A stretch of DNA of 64,000 nt from the NCBI GenBank assembly GCA_037102815.1, contig BTPP01000010.1, forward strand, positions 894,736 through 958,735, written 5' to 3'. This stretch comes from Neurospora intermedia. Taxonomy: Eukaryota; Ascomycota; Sordariomycetes; Sordariales; Sordariaceae. Of this stretch, positions 22,291 through 33,600 are shown piece by piece; position 1 is the first letter of the stretch; every line of letters begins with the position of its first letter. The position numbers were made by a program, and so were the translations under genes. The notes beneath the pieces were generated by a model. It did not search any database. It was not told the origin of the DNA and saw nothing but the letters and a program-made list of their open reading frames with translations.

Positions 22291-23472
22291 ATGGATCGCA
22301 TGCGCAGCTTGTTGGGCGGCGGCCTGGGAATGGGCGGTGCCACTGCGCCAGGAGCCGTATGTTTGTTCCCATTCGCGACTTGAATAACAGAACCGCAGGC
22401 TTGCTTGGTCTGGCGTAAAGGTGGCAAGGACATGATGCTAATGTGCTGGGTTCTGGTCAGGACAACACCAACCTCATCGATAACTCGGAAACCGTCTACA
22501 TCTCCTCCCTAGCCCTCCTCAAGATGTTGCGTCACGGTCGCGCCGGTGTGCCCATGGAAGTCATGGGCCTGATGTTGGGCGAGTTTGTCGATGACTTTAC
22601 CGTTCGCGTCGTCGATGTATTTGCCATGCCCCAAAGCGGTACTGGTGTCAGTGTAGAGGCTGTCGACCCCGTCTTTCAGATGAACATGATGGACATGCTC
22701 AGGCAAACGGGAAGGTGAGAGGATACTCAACTCAGCTTGATTTTTCACCACCCACTAACGTATTTCCCTTCGCAGGCCCGAGGCCGTCGTCGGCTGGTAC
22801 CACTCGCATCCCGGTTTTGGCTGCTGGCTTTCGTCGGTTGATATCAACACCCAACAAAGTTTCGAACAACTCAACTCCCGTGCGGTCGCCGTGGTTATTG
22901 ACCCCATTCAGTCCGTCAAGGGCAAGGTTGTAATTGATGCTTTCCGCCTCATCAACCCCCAGTCGCTCATGCTGGGTCAGGAGCCCCGCCAGACGACATC
23001 CAACTTGGGACATCTCAACAAGCCTTCCATCCAAGCCCTCATCCACGGCCTGAACAGGCACTACTACTCGATCGGCATCAACTACCGCAAGACCGCCTTG
23101 GAGGAGAACATGTTGATGAATCTGCACAAGCACGTTTGGACCGAGGCCCTCGAAATGGAGGACTTCCGCTGCGAGGGATCGAGGACGAAGGAGAGACTCG
23201 ACCGCCTGGTCAGCCTTGCTGACGGCTACGAGAAGAGAGTCAAGGAGGAGACAGAGTTGACTAAGGACCAACTCAAGACACGCTATGTTGGCAAGGTGGA
23301 TCCCAAGAAGCACTTGGAGGATGTCGGACAGCAACTTATCGAAGACAACATTGTTGCCGTTACAAGGCAGATGATCGACAAGGAGGCGACCATTGCGAAG
23401 AAGGATACCCCCGCTGGGGCCAACGGCACCACACATGGCGACCAGATGGAGGTCGAGGAGGAGCAGCTATAG
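22291..23472 (+). CDS. rpn11: 26S proteasome regulatory subunit Rpn11 (JAMM deubiquitinase)
   Basis: Three exons: 22291-22356, 22461-22714, 22776-23472 (338 aa). The MPN+ domain starts at [14 protein letters not shown]. It carries the complete zinc-metalloprotease JAMM motif, E...[14 protein letters not shown], with His116, His118 and Asp129 as ligands. Rpn11 sits in the proteasome lid and cuts ubiquitin chains from substrates as they are unfolded. The N-terminus has the conserved [11 protein letters not shown]-type start, supporting the chosen ATG. The C-terminal helical part ([24 protein letters not shown]) is conserved. It is extended by ~30 residues of Ala/Gly/acidic sequence compared with the human 310-residue protein. 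Essential housekeeping gene. Confidence 0.97.
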
Positions 23473-24009
23473 GTACCTACCTAACCAAAAGGACAAGCAT
23501 GCATGACGTTTTTCTTTGCAGGCGCATACCTCCGACTTGTGATTTTGTATGACTAGGCGTTAGGTACAAGGATGGGCAGCTAGACCGGTAGCCATGTTCA
23601 AGATTCGGTTTTCGTTTTCAGTGAATGGGTTTGTCTGTTCAGGTACAGACTTGCAGTGACTGGTTTACGGGTTCGTGGCTAGTGGTGTAAGTGACATCAA
23701 TTTCTCTTTGTTTCCAATTCTATACCTGAGTTGATGCCCCAGGAATGAGTGCACCACGTCTTTGTGCGCGAAAAGCTGTTCTTGGTTACGCACCATTGTC
23801 CTTTGACAGACGCTCTGCACAGCGTTGCCATGGCCATAATTGCATTGTTTACTTGCGGTGTTCATGACACACGCTCATCTCTTGGAGGCTTCTCATCCGA
23901 ATATAAATGTCGAAAAGCCCATCACACTTCCAAATGCGTTTTGTTTGTCATTCACAAAAACACCTTCAGTCATACAACAACACTGGACCACTACCAAGAA
24001 CAAGTCAAG
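23473..24009 (+). other. Intergenic region with promoter of Pro/Arg-rich orphan
   Basis: The rpn11 3' UTR begins with TAGGTACCTACCTAACC at the stop. The right part holds a TATA box (23902) and a short leader for the next gene. An in-frame ATG at 23830 would extend the next protein by 60 residues but lies upstream of the TATA element. Confidence 0.5.
23902..23908 (+). promoter_or_regulatory. TATA box
   Basis: TATAAAT about 100 nt upstream of the ATG at 24010. It supports that ATG rather than the in-frame ATG at 23830. Confidence 0.45.
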
Positions 24010-25101
24010 ATGGGTTTTACAGCTTACCTAAAGACGATCCTCAGCGATTTGTTGTGCGGTCCGCAACCCAACAAGAACCGACATGGTCAAAGACACGGTA
24101 GCAAAGCCAGCGGCCGCAATGGCAGCCAGAAAGAAAGCCATCAACATAAGAAAACGATGCTAACTCAAAAAGGCCAGCACCAGGGGACCACCACCCCCAG
24201 AACTACCCAGCAAAAGAGGAACCATCGGTACCTACCTCCCAATCCTCCCAATCCTCCTCCTAATTCTCCCCGTCCTAGACCTATTCGTCTTCCTCAACAC
24301 CCCCCTCCTGCCCCTCCTCCCTCTCCCCGTCCTAGACCTATTCGTCTTCCTCAACACCCCCCTCCTGCCCCTCCTCCCTCTCCCCGTCCTAGACCTATTC
24401 GTCTTCCTCAACACCCCCCTCCTGCCCCTCCTCCCTCTCCCCGGCCTCGACCAATTCGCCTTCCCCAAAATCCCCCTCCCGCGCCTCCTCCATCTCCACG
24501 CCCTCGCCCTATCCGTCTTGGTTTGCTCTCAGGAGAACCCCAAGCTAACAACACAGCGCAAGTTGAAGCCAACCAAAAGAGAATTCCTATTTGGTCTGCC
24601 TCAGTACCGGCTGCCTCGTTGCCTCCTCCGGACCTCAAGCCCCGCCTGCCACTGGACACCGTCACTCTGGCTGCTTTGGAAGAAGGTCTTCAAGCCCCGA
24701 TGCCGCCGGTAAGAATGGCAAGTCCCGCTTTTTCGTGTGCCTCAGCCAGTTCAGAGGATACCATTGCGCTGATCGAAGAAGAAATTGATAGCTGGATGAG
24801 CTTGTCCTTGGAGCAGCAATCCGTCGAGACAGATTCTTTTCTGGGTTCTGAGGTTGATAGTAGCGCTGCTGAGTCAAGTGGGATATGGACCCCAGCTGGT
24901 TCTTCTTGTTCGACTGTGGCTTCTTCGGTTTCTTCTGTTCCTGCTCTTTCTTTTTCTACTTATTCTTCTTGTTTATCAAACGAGAGCGGGACTCGGTCTT
25001 CGAAGAGACGGAGTATCAAGCGTGTATGTATTCCACCCCCTTGGAATAGTGGTTGGAATGAAAGCTTTGTAGGACAGAGGGAGTATGCTGAGTGGATCTG
25101 A
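24010..25101 (+). CDS. Orphan Pro/Arg-rich protein with 19-residue tandem repeats
   Basis: Single exon, 363 aa, not recognised. Residues ~1-20 are amphipathic/hydrophobic (MGFTAYLKTILSDLLCG), followed by a basic, Gln/Lys/His-rich stretch. Then come about five copies of the 19-residue unit RPRPIRLPQHPPPAPPPSP, three of them virtually identical. The rest is Ser-rich and acidic (EDTIALIEEEIDSWMSLSLEQQ) with a basic C-terminal patch (SSKRRSIKRV) and a WNSGWNESF ending. Proline-rich RPxPIRLP units could be SH3- or profilin-type ligands; that is inference. The repeat units and a GGTACCTACCTCCC motif at the repeat's 5' edge suggest recent origin or rapid expansion. The frame stays open through the repeat and codon periodicity is kept, so it is probably real. 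Confidence 0.6.
   Translation: MGFTAYLKTILSDLLCGPQPNKNRHGQRHGSKASGRNGSQKESHQHKKTMLTQKGQHQGTTTPRTTQQKRNHRYLPPNPPNPPPNSPRPRPIRLPQHPPPAPPPSPRPRPIRLPQHPPPAPPPSPRPRPIRLPQHPPPAPPPSPRPRPIRLPQNPPPAPPPSPRPRPIRLGLLSGEPQANNTAQVEANQKRIPIWSASVPAASLPPPDLKPRLPLDTVTLAALEEGLQAPMPPVRMASPAFSCASASSEDTIALIEEEIDSWMSLSLEQQSVETDSFLGSEVDSSAAESSGIWTPAGSSCSTVASSVSSVPALSFSTYSSCLSNESGTRSSKRRSIKRVCIPPPWNSGWNESFVGQREYAEWI
24271..24527 (+). repeat. 57-bp coding tandem repeat
   Basis: Units begin CGTCCTAGACC at 24271, 24328 and 24385, and as diverged copies at 24442 (CGGCCTCGACC) and 24499 (CGCCCTCGCCC). The period is exactly 57 bp (19 codons), so unit loss or gain keeps the frame. The first three units are almost identical in DNA, pointing to recent expansion. 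Confidence 0.9.
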
Positions 25102-25597
25102 GATGATATGTACAACGGTAGAATGTTCGGTCTTGGGTTTGGCTCCTCGCGTTACTTGGGATTTTTGGGTCAGGGCGGCTTTTTGCATTTTGGACATATT
25201 TGAGGATATACCATACATTCAAGTGACTAATAACGATAGACTGTTGAAAGAAATTTAAGATACCTGCTATCAGATATCCTGGTTCCGTCAGTTATGATCA
25301 AAAATGTACGTGCTAGGAAAACTTTGTATTTACCAGTGAGATCGCCCGTTGCACTTCGCTCCATCATCCACACATATCAAGTAAAGAGCCTTAAATGCTG
25401 ATAACATTTCCAACAATGAGAGGTGCAGGACCTCTACCTACGCGAAGAAGAAGAAAAAATCATAGTGACGCAGTGCAAAAAGCAAGACTGACCCGACATG
25501 CCTTGAGATATCCATCCCTTCCTTCATGGTCACATGCCCAACATCTCCTAATCTCCCTTTCCCTTCATGCCCTGTCTTCCTTCCAGAAAAGAAGCGC
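25102..25597. other. Convergent intergenic region
   Basis: Between the Pro/Arg-rich orphan (+) and the LPMO (-). AT-richer than its surroundings; nothing further recognised. Confidence 0.5.
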
Positions 25598-27451
25598 TCA
25601 AAGCGTCCTACCGTTTCTCCTCTTTAAATGCTTTCTAGCGTGTCCCTCGCCCGCCGCATAACTCTCTGCCCTCTTCCCACCCTCTCTCCGCACCGCCGAG
25701 TGCACCAACGAACCGTTCTCGCATCTCGTCCCCTCAGAGACCTTTTGAGGAACGGCCCACCCGTTATCGCACACGCCAAAGTAGTCATCACCGAAGCAGA
25801 CGGCTACTTGATCCTTCTCGCACTGCTTCTTCTTTTCTCCTGGGCCACCTTCATCTCCACCAGAACCAGACCCAGAGCCAGCTGAAGCTGAAGCGCCTGA
25901 TGATGGAACATTGGCAGTTACCGTTACCGTGAGGGTCATGGTTTTTGTTACCTCTATTGTGGTCTTTTCTCCAGCCCCAGCTCCAGTTTCCGTAGCATTA
26001 GCATCATCACATTTCCCTCCTCCTCCGGAGCCGGACTCGGCACCACCGGTAGCGCTTGCCGTAGCAGTTGATGCTAGCCCATCGCTAGGGGCAGTGATGA
26101 ACGTGTCGCTGGCACTGGCACTGGAAATAGAAGCGACCGTCGTCTCGGTACCAGCAGCAGCTGAAGCGGAGGTGGTGGTGGTGATAACAGCCGGTGGCTT
26201 CCCCGTGCCAGTGACAGTAGCAGAAGCAGAAGCAGAAATACCAGCACTAACTTCTTCTCCTCCAGTAGGAGCAGCACCGCCTTTGCTGATTGTCTTGGGA
26301 TTGTCCTCGAACACGGGAAGCGTTTCATTATCAATTTTTGGACATAAATTGAACCCAGCAGGAGCAGGGTCTGGTTTGCCGAACGGTTTGTTGAGCTGGT
26401 TGATGATGCGACCGTACTTGCCCGGGTTGGGTATATTGACGACGTGTGCCGCTCCGCCGCCGGTCACGCAGCCGTCGTAGCCGGGAATGTCCTTTTGTTT
26501 GGGGATGTTGGCGATGAAAATGTTGGGGAGAGACTCGTACTTCTCGGAAGAGGGTTGGCCGCCGGTGATTTCGACGGGGGCGCAGTTCCTGTTTATTGGG
26601 GAAGAGGGGCGATGGTTAGTAGGTAAGTCGGGTACTTGGCGTCTGGTCGGCAGGTTGATGTGAAGGGAAAGACCATTAGGGGGTGGGGCGAGGTAGTGGA
26701 TATGGTTATAGGGAAGGAGCTCTGAACGGCGGGGAGAAAGGTGGAAAGAGCGGTTGATGAAAGCGGGAGAAAGAACAACTTACATGTACATCTCCCTCTG
26801 TCCAATCTTATTGAACCACGTCCAGGCAAAAGTTGCTTTACCTTGTGGCAAACTATGTAGTATGGCAAGACGTGAGTGTGTACGAGTTAGCCACTGTGCT
26901 GCCGATGCTAACATTGGGTACCTCTATTTGAAGTCAACTTACAAGTCAGGAATAGGAATCAGAAACTCTCGAGTGCAGTCAATGCCAGAATCATTGTTGC
27001 AGAAATCGGTGTTCAATCTTTGTTGCGCATCCTTAGGACGACCTTCGGTAGGTAAGTTATTGGCCTCGTCGTGAAACTCCGCCGGGCATCCGCCAATAAT
27101 GGTGTAAATGGTCTTGAATGTGGCCGATGTGTTCCATGATCCGTTGGACTTCTCTGGGTCGTCGTAGGAAACGCTGAACTGGCAGGAGCCGCCGCCATGC
27201 TGGGCACCGCCGGTGAACTGGACGAGTTGGACATCGCCTGCCTTGACTGTGGTAACATTGCCGGCCTCATAGCGATTTTGGCATGGGTACAGGTACTTCA
27301 CTCCATCCAGAGGATCGACTTGAAGTAGTGTATTTCCAGTGTAAAGATTGTAGGAAGGTGGGGTTCGCATCACCATATGTCCTTGGACACTGGTTAATAG
27401 AAGAAGTGCGGCAGTAGCCGTGCTCGTACTGAACTTGTTGATGTGGACCAT
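25598..27451 (-). CDS. Secreted AA11-type chitin lytic polysaccharide monooxygenase with C-terminal X278-like module
   Basis: Three exons on the minus strand: 27451-26943, 26852-26784, 26588-25598 (522 aa). Introns are GTAAGT...ATAG and GTAAGT...CAG. The signal peptide ends VQG, so the mature protein starts at His25 (HMVMRTPPSY), the required copper histidine-brace residue. The second brace His is in GGAQHGGGSCQFS (His85) and the axial Tyr in REMYMNC (Tyr192). The segment [20 protein letters not shown] is highly characteristic of AA11. A long Ser/Thr/Ala linker follows. Near the C-terminus is a small Cys module (CFGDDYFGVCDNGWAVP...GTRC) resembling the X278 chitin-binding module. It should oxidatively cleave chitin, probably in wall remodelling or chitin scavenging. 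The basic tail after the module is unusual. Confidence 0.85.
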
Positions 27452-28801
27452 CTTGTGAGTTGAAGTGATGAGCGATGAGGAGTGAACTCAGGCAAGATAC
27501 AAGGGTCCCGAACAGCGATATTTTATAGAAGAGTTGAGGTTACCGATGGGCTGGTCACCAGGACAAGGATATATAGCAAAGAACGCATTTCACATATTGC
27601 AAGGTGAGCCATGGGGCCAAACATCTTGAGGTCGATTAGATTAGACGCCCATCGTGTCAAGTCTGGTTCGGTCATGTATCAGGCGCCGCATTGTAACTCG
27701 TTCCAACGACTATGAAAATCTGGGGAAAAGAGAGAAAGGGAGAGTATGGAAACTTGCAAGCGCATCCATGGGCGGATAGGGTTCCGCTGAAACGAAGTGA
27801 AAACTTCGAATTCTTGTTTCTGGGAGAGTTGATGTGAGAGGTGTGACATCCAACATTGAATGGAGGGTCATGTTTGCATACTACAAAACCGCACTGAGGT
27901 CAGTCAGGCCAGACCAGTTGGTATCTATGCAAAGCTCGCCCTTGATGGAATTGGCGTCCATGACGAGAGCAATGGGGAAGATCAAAGGATGTTGAGAAAT
28001 TGTTGGCGCATCAAAGGTGTTGGTTGGCGGTTCAAGCGGCGCGTATGTGAACAATCGCTGCGTTGTTGGGTGTGGTCTTGTAAGCTCAAGCATCACAAAG
28101 AAGAATCAATGCTAAGTGGCTCAGTTGGGCGTTTGTCATTCGAGGTTGGCCGGTAATTCTAGTCATCTGCTTCTGACAGATCAGACATTTGAAACGGTGG
28201 GAAGCAACGATGGAGAAAATGCCCGGGCGTGTCATGCCAGCCAAATACCCAAAAATTATGAGTTGCACCTTCCACCCGTCACACATCTTCGCAAGTATTA
28301 CACGCACGGAATACACGCACTGACTGGTCATACAAGTATTTTATAATGATTTTTTTTATTCAAGATGTGATACAAAAGATCTAGCATATAACTAGTCCAT
28401 CTATCTACCAAAGTACTCGACTTCCATGGGTATATGCAAGGGTATTTATACACCGAATCATCAAGCCAGAGGTATAATGCGAAGCGCAAAAAGAAAAGCA
28501 GCAAACAAGGCCGTGCAGACGGCGCCTGTAAACCACAAAACATGGTGCTGCTGGGAATCGTCAAAAATCATCACTGAACAGATTCCAACAGCAGCAAGAA
28601 AGAAAAGAAAAAGAGAAAAGAGAAAAAAAACCGAAAAACCCGGCGGGTATCATCACAGAAGGGTTGTGGTCGTTAAAACCCTCTGTCTCTTCGTCATCCT
28701 TCGTCGTTCATATGCATATCCCAATCAATCACCACCTCAATTTTTCTTTTTCTTTTCCCCCAAACCACTCATGTCATGATGAAAGATTTTTCTCCAACTC
28801 T
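27452..28801. other. Intergenic region: LPMO promoter and transporter 3' flank
   Basis: Contains the TATA element of the LPMO gene at 27520. No supported gene; frames in 27860-28346 are short and family-less. Confidence 0.5.
27520..27527 (-). promoter_or_regulatory. TATA box of LPMO gene
   Basis: TATAAAAT on the minus strand, 69-76 nt upstream of the ATG at 27451. Confidence 0.5.
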
Positions 28802-30612
28802 TTAACGTGTTTCCTTGGTGTTGATACCGTCACCGAAACCAGACTCGACACCGTGCTCATCGACAACATCGATCTCGACGTGAGCGGGGGAGTCGCTGTC
28901 ACTCTGGTCGGGGCGGTCGCGCGTCTTCTCCTCGTCATGGCGGTTGCCGCCCTCGCCGTTGGAATCGCGGTCGACGAGGCCATACTTGTTGGCATAGGAC
29001 TCGATCTCCTCGGCAGTGAGGTGAGGCAGCTCCTTGGCGGCAGTGACGTAAGACATGTTCTCGACGAAGCCCTTGGCGAAGATGATGTCGATCTCCTCGA
29101 GCGAACGGTTCGCGGTCTCGGGGTAGAAGAAGTAGATGATGGGAAGGAAGCAACCGTTCATGACGGCGAAGAAGAGATAAGTTCCCCAGCCAATCTTGTC
29201 GACCATGATGGGCGTGACCATGACGATGAGGAAGTTGAACATCCAGTTGGAGCAGGTGGAGACGGCGTTAGCCTTTCCACGGGTGCGGATGGGGTTAACC
29301 TCGGCGGGGTAGAGCCAGGGAAGGGGAAGCCAAGTGGCACCGAAAAAGGCAATGTAGGTGAAGAGACCGACTGCGGCACCGCGGGCCTTCATGGGATCGT
29401 CGGGGATCAGGCAGGCGAAGACGATGACCATGGAGAGCATCTGACCAACGGTACCGATCAAGAACAGACGACGGCGACCGACACGCTCAATGGCGAACCA
29501 GGAAACGGTAGCGAAGATGGAGTAGACGATCATGTTGATACCGCCCAGCAACATGGACATGTTGTGGGTCTCGCCAATAGAATCCTGGAACAAAATAGGG
29601 AAGTAGTAGATGACAGCGTTGCAACCACCGACTTGCTGCATGAACTGGGAGCTGGAACCGAGCAAGAGACGACGGAAATGCTGGGTCTTGCCGCCAGTGA
29701 AGAGGGCCTTGAAGGGAGTGCTCTTTTGGCCGAAACCTCCAGAGGCACGCAGGGAGTCAACAATGAGGTTGCGCTCTTGGAGGGTCTCGGGACCATCGAT
29801 CTCGTAGCCACGGAGGGCAGCAATGACCTTGTCGGCTTCTTGGGTCCGGCCATGGCTGAGGAGCCATCTGGGCGACTCGGGAAGGTAAAACATGGGGACA
29901 CAGATGAAGATGGCGAAGAGAAGCTGGAAAGCGATGGGGAAGCGCCAGGTGAGGTCATCGGGCCCGTAAGATGCGCCATAGTCGATCCAGTAAGCAATCA
30001 AGGTGCCGAAGGCAATGACACTACCTTCAATGCAGATGAGAAGACCGCGGTTCGATGTCTTTGAGCATTCGGCTACAAAATCTGTTAGGATTTTTTTGTC
30101 GGTCAGTGGTTGACAAAGCAGGGACGCACCTTGATAAGTGGGAATGGTCGAAGTGTTCATGCCGTTGCCGATACCCATGACGACTCTGCCGACGAACAGC
30201 TGAGCAAAAGGGTTGGATCCAGCCTGGCAGGTAACCTGAATAATGACACCGAGAGCCATAATGAAGGCGCCCACCATGATGTTCTTGCGTCTACCCAACA
30301 AGTCGCCGGTCCAGAGGACGAACATGGCACCAATCAAGCATCCAATTTCGTAGATGGCAGTGACTAGACCCTGCATGGTCGAGTTGTCTTTGGTTGGTGT
30401 GAAGAAGTTGTTGAAAGCGGGGGCGGTAATGATACCGCTCATGACACTGTTTGGACTGTGTTAACATTCGGCTTCATCGAGGACGACTCATGGTGTTGAC
30501 TGAGCACTCACCCTTGGTCATAGCCGAAGAGAAGGAAGCCCGTGGTGGCTACAGTCGAGACAGCTAGAGAGAGCGGTCGGCCTGAGAGGCCCAGGAACTT
30601 TGGAGGCGCCAT
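28802..30612 (-). CDS. MFS sugar transporter (NCU00821-like, xylose/hexose type)
   Basis: Three exons on the minus strand: 30612-30512, 30446-30130, 30072-28802 (562 aa). Sugar-porter hallmarks are present in order: GFLLFGYDQGVMSGII in TM1, DLLGRRKN, PESPRWLLSHGR, QQVGGCNAVIYYFP in TM7, ERVGRRRLFL, and PETANRSLEEID after TM12. Twelve membrane helices are expected in the plasma membrane, importing a hexose or pentose by proton symport. By remembered synteny it corresponds to N. crassa NCU00821, reported as a xylose transporter (An25); substrate specificity cannot be read from the sequence. The C-terminal tail is long and acidic/Asp-Arg rich (RDRPDQSDSDSP), typical of regulatory tails. A 5-kb gene-free region lies upstream. 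Confidence 0.95.
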
Positions 30613-33600
30613 CTTGAACGGTGGGATGGAATGTGAGGGATGACGGAATTCAAGATCAGGACTCAAGCTTTGGGTAGGAGCGAGGCCGTGGATATTTAAG
30701 TTTGATGGAGGTCGAACCCAAGCATGGGAGGCGGACAAGCCAAGACAAATCGAAAACAAGGAGAGGTCGCAAGGTCGGCCATGCTTACACCTCTGCCGGA
30801 GGGTAAAATGGTTAGCGTGATACTTTGTGTGTACAGAAAACTAGGATATCTGGCCGGTATGAATGTTGCTCTTCTGTAGAGACCTGTCTTTTGCCACTGA
30901 TCGACACTAACGGTGAATACCTCAGCTCTAACCTCTCTCTTTTTTTTTTCTCCCCGGCGGAGGTGTAGTGTACACTAGTGTGTGAATATCTTTGTGCCAG
31001 GGCCTTGCGATGACCGCAACGGCGTCCCCATTGTGTTGTGAAACCAGCGACAGGCGGTGGTCGAGCGGTGGAACTCTTGGATGTTGTGGGTGCGTGGAGA
31101 ATGGGGGACGATCACGGATTCGGAGCGGGTGAACTACGGGGAAGCAGACAAAGCGGAAGCGTTCATCTTGTCCCCATTGGGTCGCATCCAGCGTCGAGGT
31201 ACACTACGCACGGTGAAGACGCACACACACGACCCCAGTGCCGTGGTATTCCTGTCGCCTGAAGAGGCTATCCGCGGCGAGTGCTGATATCAGACGCTAC
31301 CTGCATCTATCGATAGCCAAGCTGCCAAGGCGCCAGAGGCGGCAGGCAAATGCAGGGTCGTGGAAATGCAGGAAACGGGAAATGTCATAATGAGCTGTTA
31401 TTTGTCCAAGTCCACGGAGGACATGTCCCTTTCCGGAATCCCGTTTGTTGTTCATGGATCTAGGATGGAGAAAGGGCAGCCTTGTTGCCCGTGTAAGCGC
31501 AACTAAACAGATGACGATTAGAAGTGATCGTCTCTGCGCCATCCTGGTAGTGTTTAGTGAACTGCATTCCTCTGTCTGGGGCTCCCATTCCTACTTAGTT
31601 TTAGTCGTGCGATGGGCTACAGACCACACAGTTCATTAGTTGTCTCATACCACGTTGTCAGGACGAAAAAAGCAAACCATACTACTATTGATCGATGGTC
31701 GACGTGGTAGCCACGCATCGATGAAGAGAAGGATGGATGGAACTGGGAAGAAGGTGAAGAAAATGGTGGAGTAAGTGGAAGTCTTTTTCCCCAGTCAGGA
31801 AACCTTCACCCCAGACGGGATCTATTGAGAGGGGCCCGTGAGAGCCTTGGGAGCGCTTGCCGTGATCAAGCCTGGAGAAAGGGAAGTCCAGTCCCACTGC
31901 AACCTAACATGGAGCATATGAGGTCATGGTGGGGCACTCTTGCATTCCATCAGATTTTTTCCCTTACTCAGCTTTCATGACAATGAACCCGCCAAGAAGC
32001 CCAAGACCACAAACTGCGCGAAAACAATGAGCCGCCGGCTTGGAGTTTGCTTGTCTTGTTAAACTGGCTTCCCGTCCTTGTCGGGCTGTTTTTGCCCGAC
32101 CTGACTGACTCTTGCCCCTGTCTGTTCCTGGGAGTGGACGAATGATGTGACGAATGACTTGGTATGAACTACTGTGTAGAAGGGACGGAAGCGGTGCTGT
32201 TCAATTTCCAAAGTGCCGCTGACGGGTGTGGTTGACTGGTTGTGGGTGTTAGCTTGCCGCAGCACAGTACACGGACACTGTCTGCTCATTGGCTGAGTGC
32301 CAGTAATGCCTCTGAGTCCGCTCTTCCTTCTGCAACCTCAGCTGTCCGCAGAGGGCACTCGCTTTGTCTCATGCCGGCATCTGTTTTACACTACACTAGT
32401 ACCACCAAGACCTCGCTCAGGTCTTTGTTGCTGTTGTTTGTTGTTGCCGCCGCTGGCAAGGTAGATAACATCATCGCCAAGGCCCAACAACAAAAACAGG
32501 ACGGCCTCTCTTTCAGGTGTCAGAGCAACCTCAAATCCTGAAACCGAGGGTCCCTTTACTCCACAGTCCACCCGAGCTCATGAAAATCCGCCGGACTCCA
32601 ACACGCTTTCCAACCACCCTTCGGCACACCCCCGCAGCCCTGCTCCCCGCCTCTCTCCATGTCCTACCCGCACCACTGCAACGTTGATGCTCATAGTGGG
32701 TCGTGCCAGTGGGGTCTCAGAAGCACCCGACTCGAGATGTAACCCCTCAGCGCCGCTCTGTGTCGTCCGCCGCTTTGCTTTTTTGTGGACTCTCGGCCCT
32801 TGTTCGGGCGTTGGCCGTGTCTCCAACCACTCAGCTTGACCACGCTCCGTGATGATCGCTCCTCTTTACCCCGATTTTTTCGGATTTTCATGTGACGCAT
32901 GTCGCACACGCCAGCCGGTGGCCATGGCCCAACAGGCGGCTGCAGAGTGCCAAAAGAGGCAGTTGACATGAAGTCCCTTGGGGGGCCCAAGTGTGTGTCT
33001 CTTTGGGTCGCTAAGTTAGTGTAGCTTCATCTTCGACCAGAGAGGCAGCCCGGTCTCGACCATGGAAATTTCCGTGATGGCTTCCGTTGAACCACTAGGG
33101 ACCATTCCCACGCATGCACCCCGAGAAAGTGCAACTATCACGGGACCCTGTTACCGCTGTTGGGACCCGACTCTCGCAGGCTTCCCCGGAATCCATCCTG
33201 TCGTCTGGGGCTGAAAGGGTCTGGGGGAAATGAGGGGAAATGGCAAACACACGTGCGCCACCGCCAGTCCGGAAAGTTTACACTACTGTGTATTGTACAA
33301 CCAAGGGATGGAGGAGGCCGGGGAAAAGGAGTGGAGTGAAAAAGGGGCTCCGTTGCGGAATCAATCATCATTTCCACTTTGGACGTCTTGTGTTCGGGCA
33401 AACACCGTCGGCAGGCACAAACTTAATCACTCAAAACATCTGTCGATACTCGCAGCTGGAGCGTCGGTTTTCCACTCTTGGGTGTTAATCAGTGGCTTAT
33501 CATTGCTCCAAGCATCTTTGTTGGCCCTGACGATCCCAGCGCCCGAGCAAGCAACAAATCCGAACAAGAGAACACCCAAGTAGTTGTACACTACATACAA

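Noticed and set aside
28664-30064. 466-codon plus-strand frame antisense to the sugar transporter
   Set aside because: It mirrors the codon bias of the genuine transporter on the other strand, has no family resemblance, and crosses the transporter's intron boundaries.
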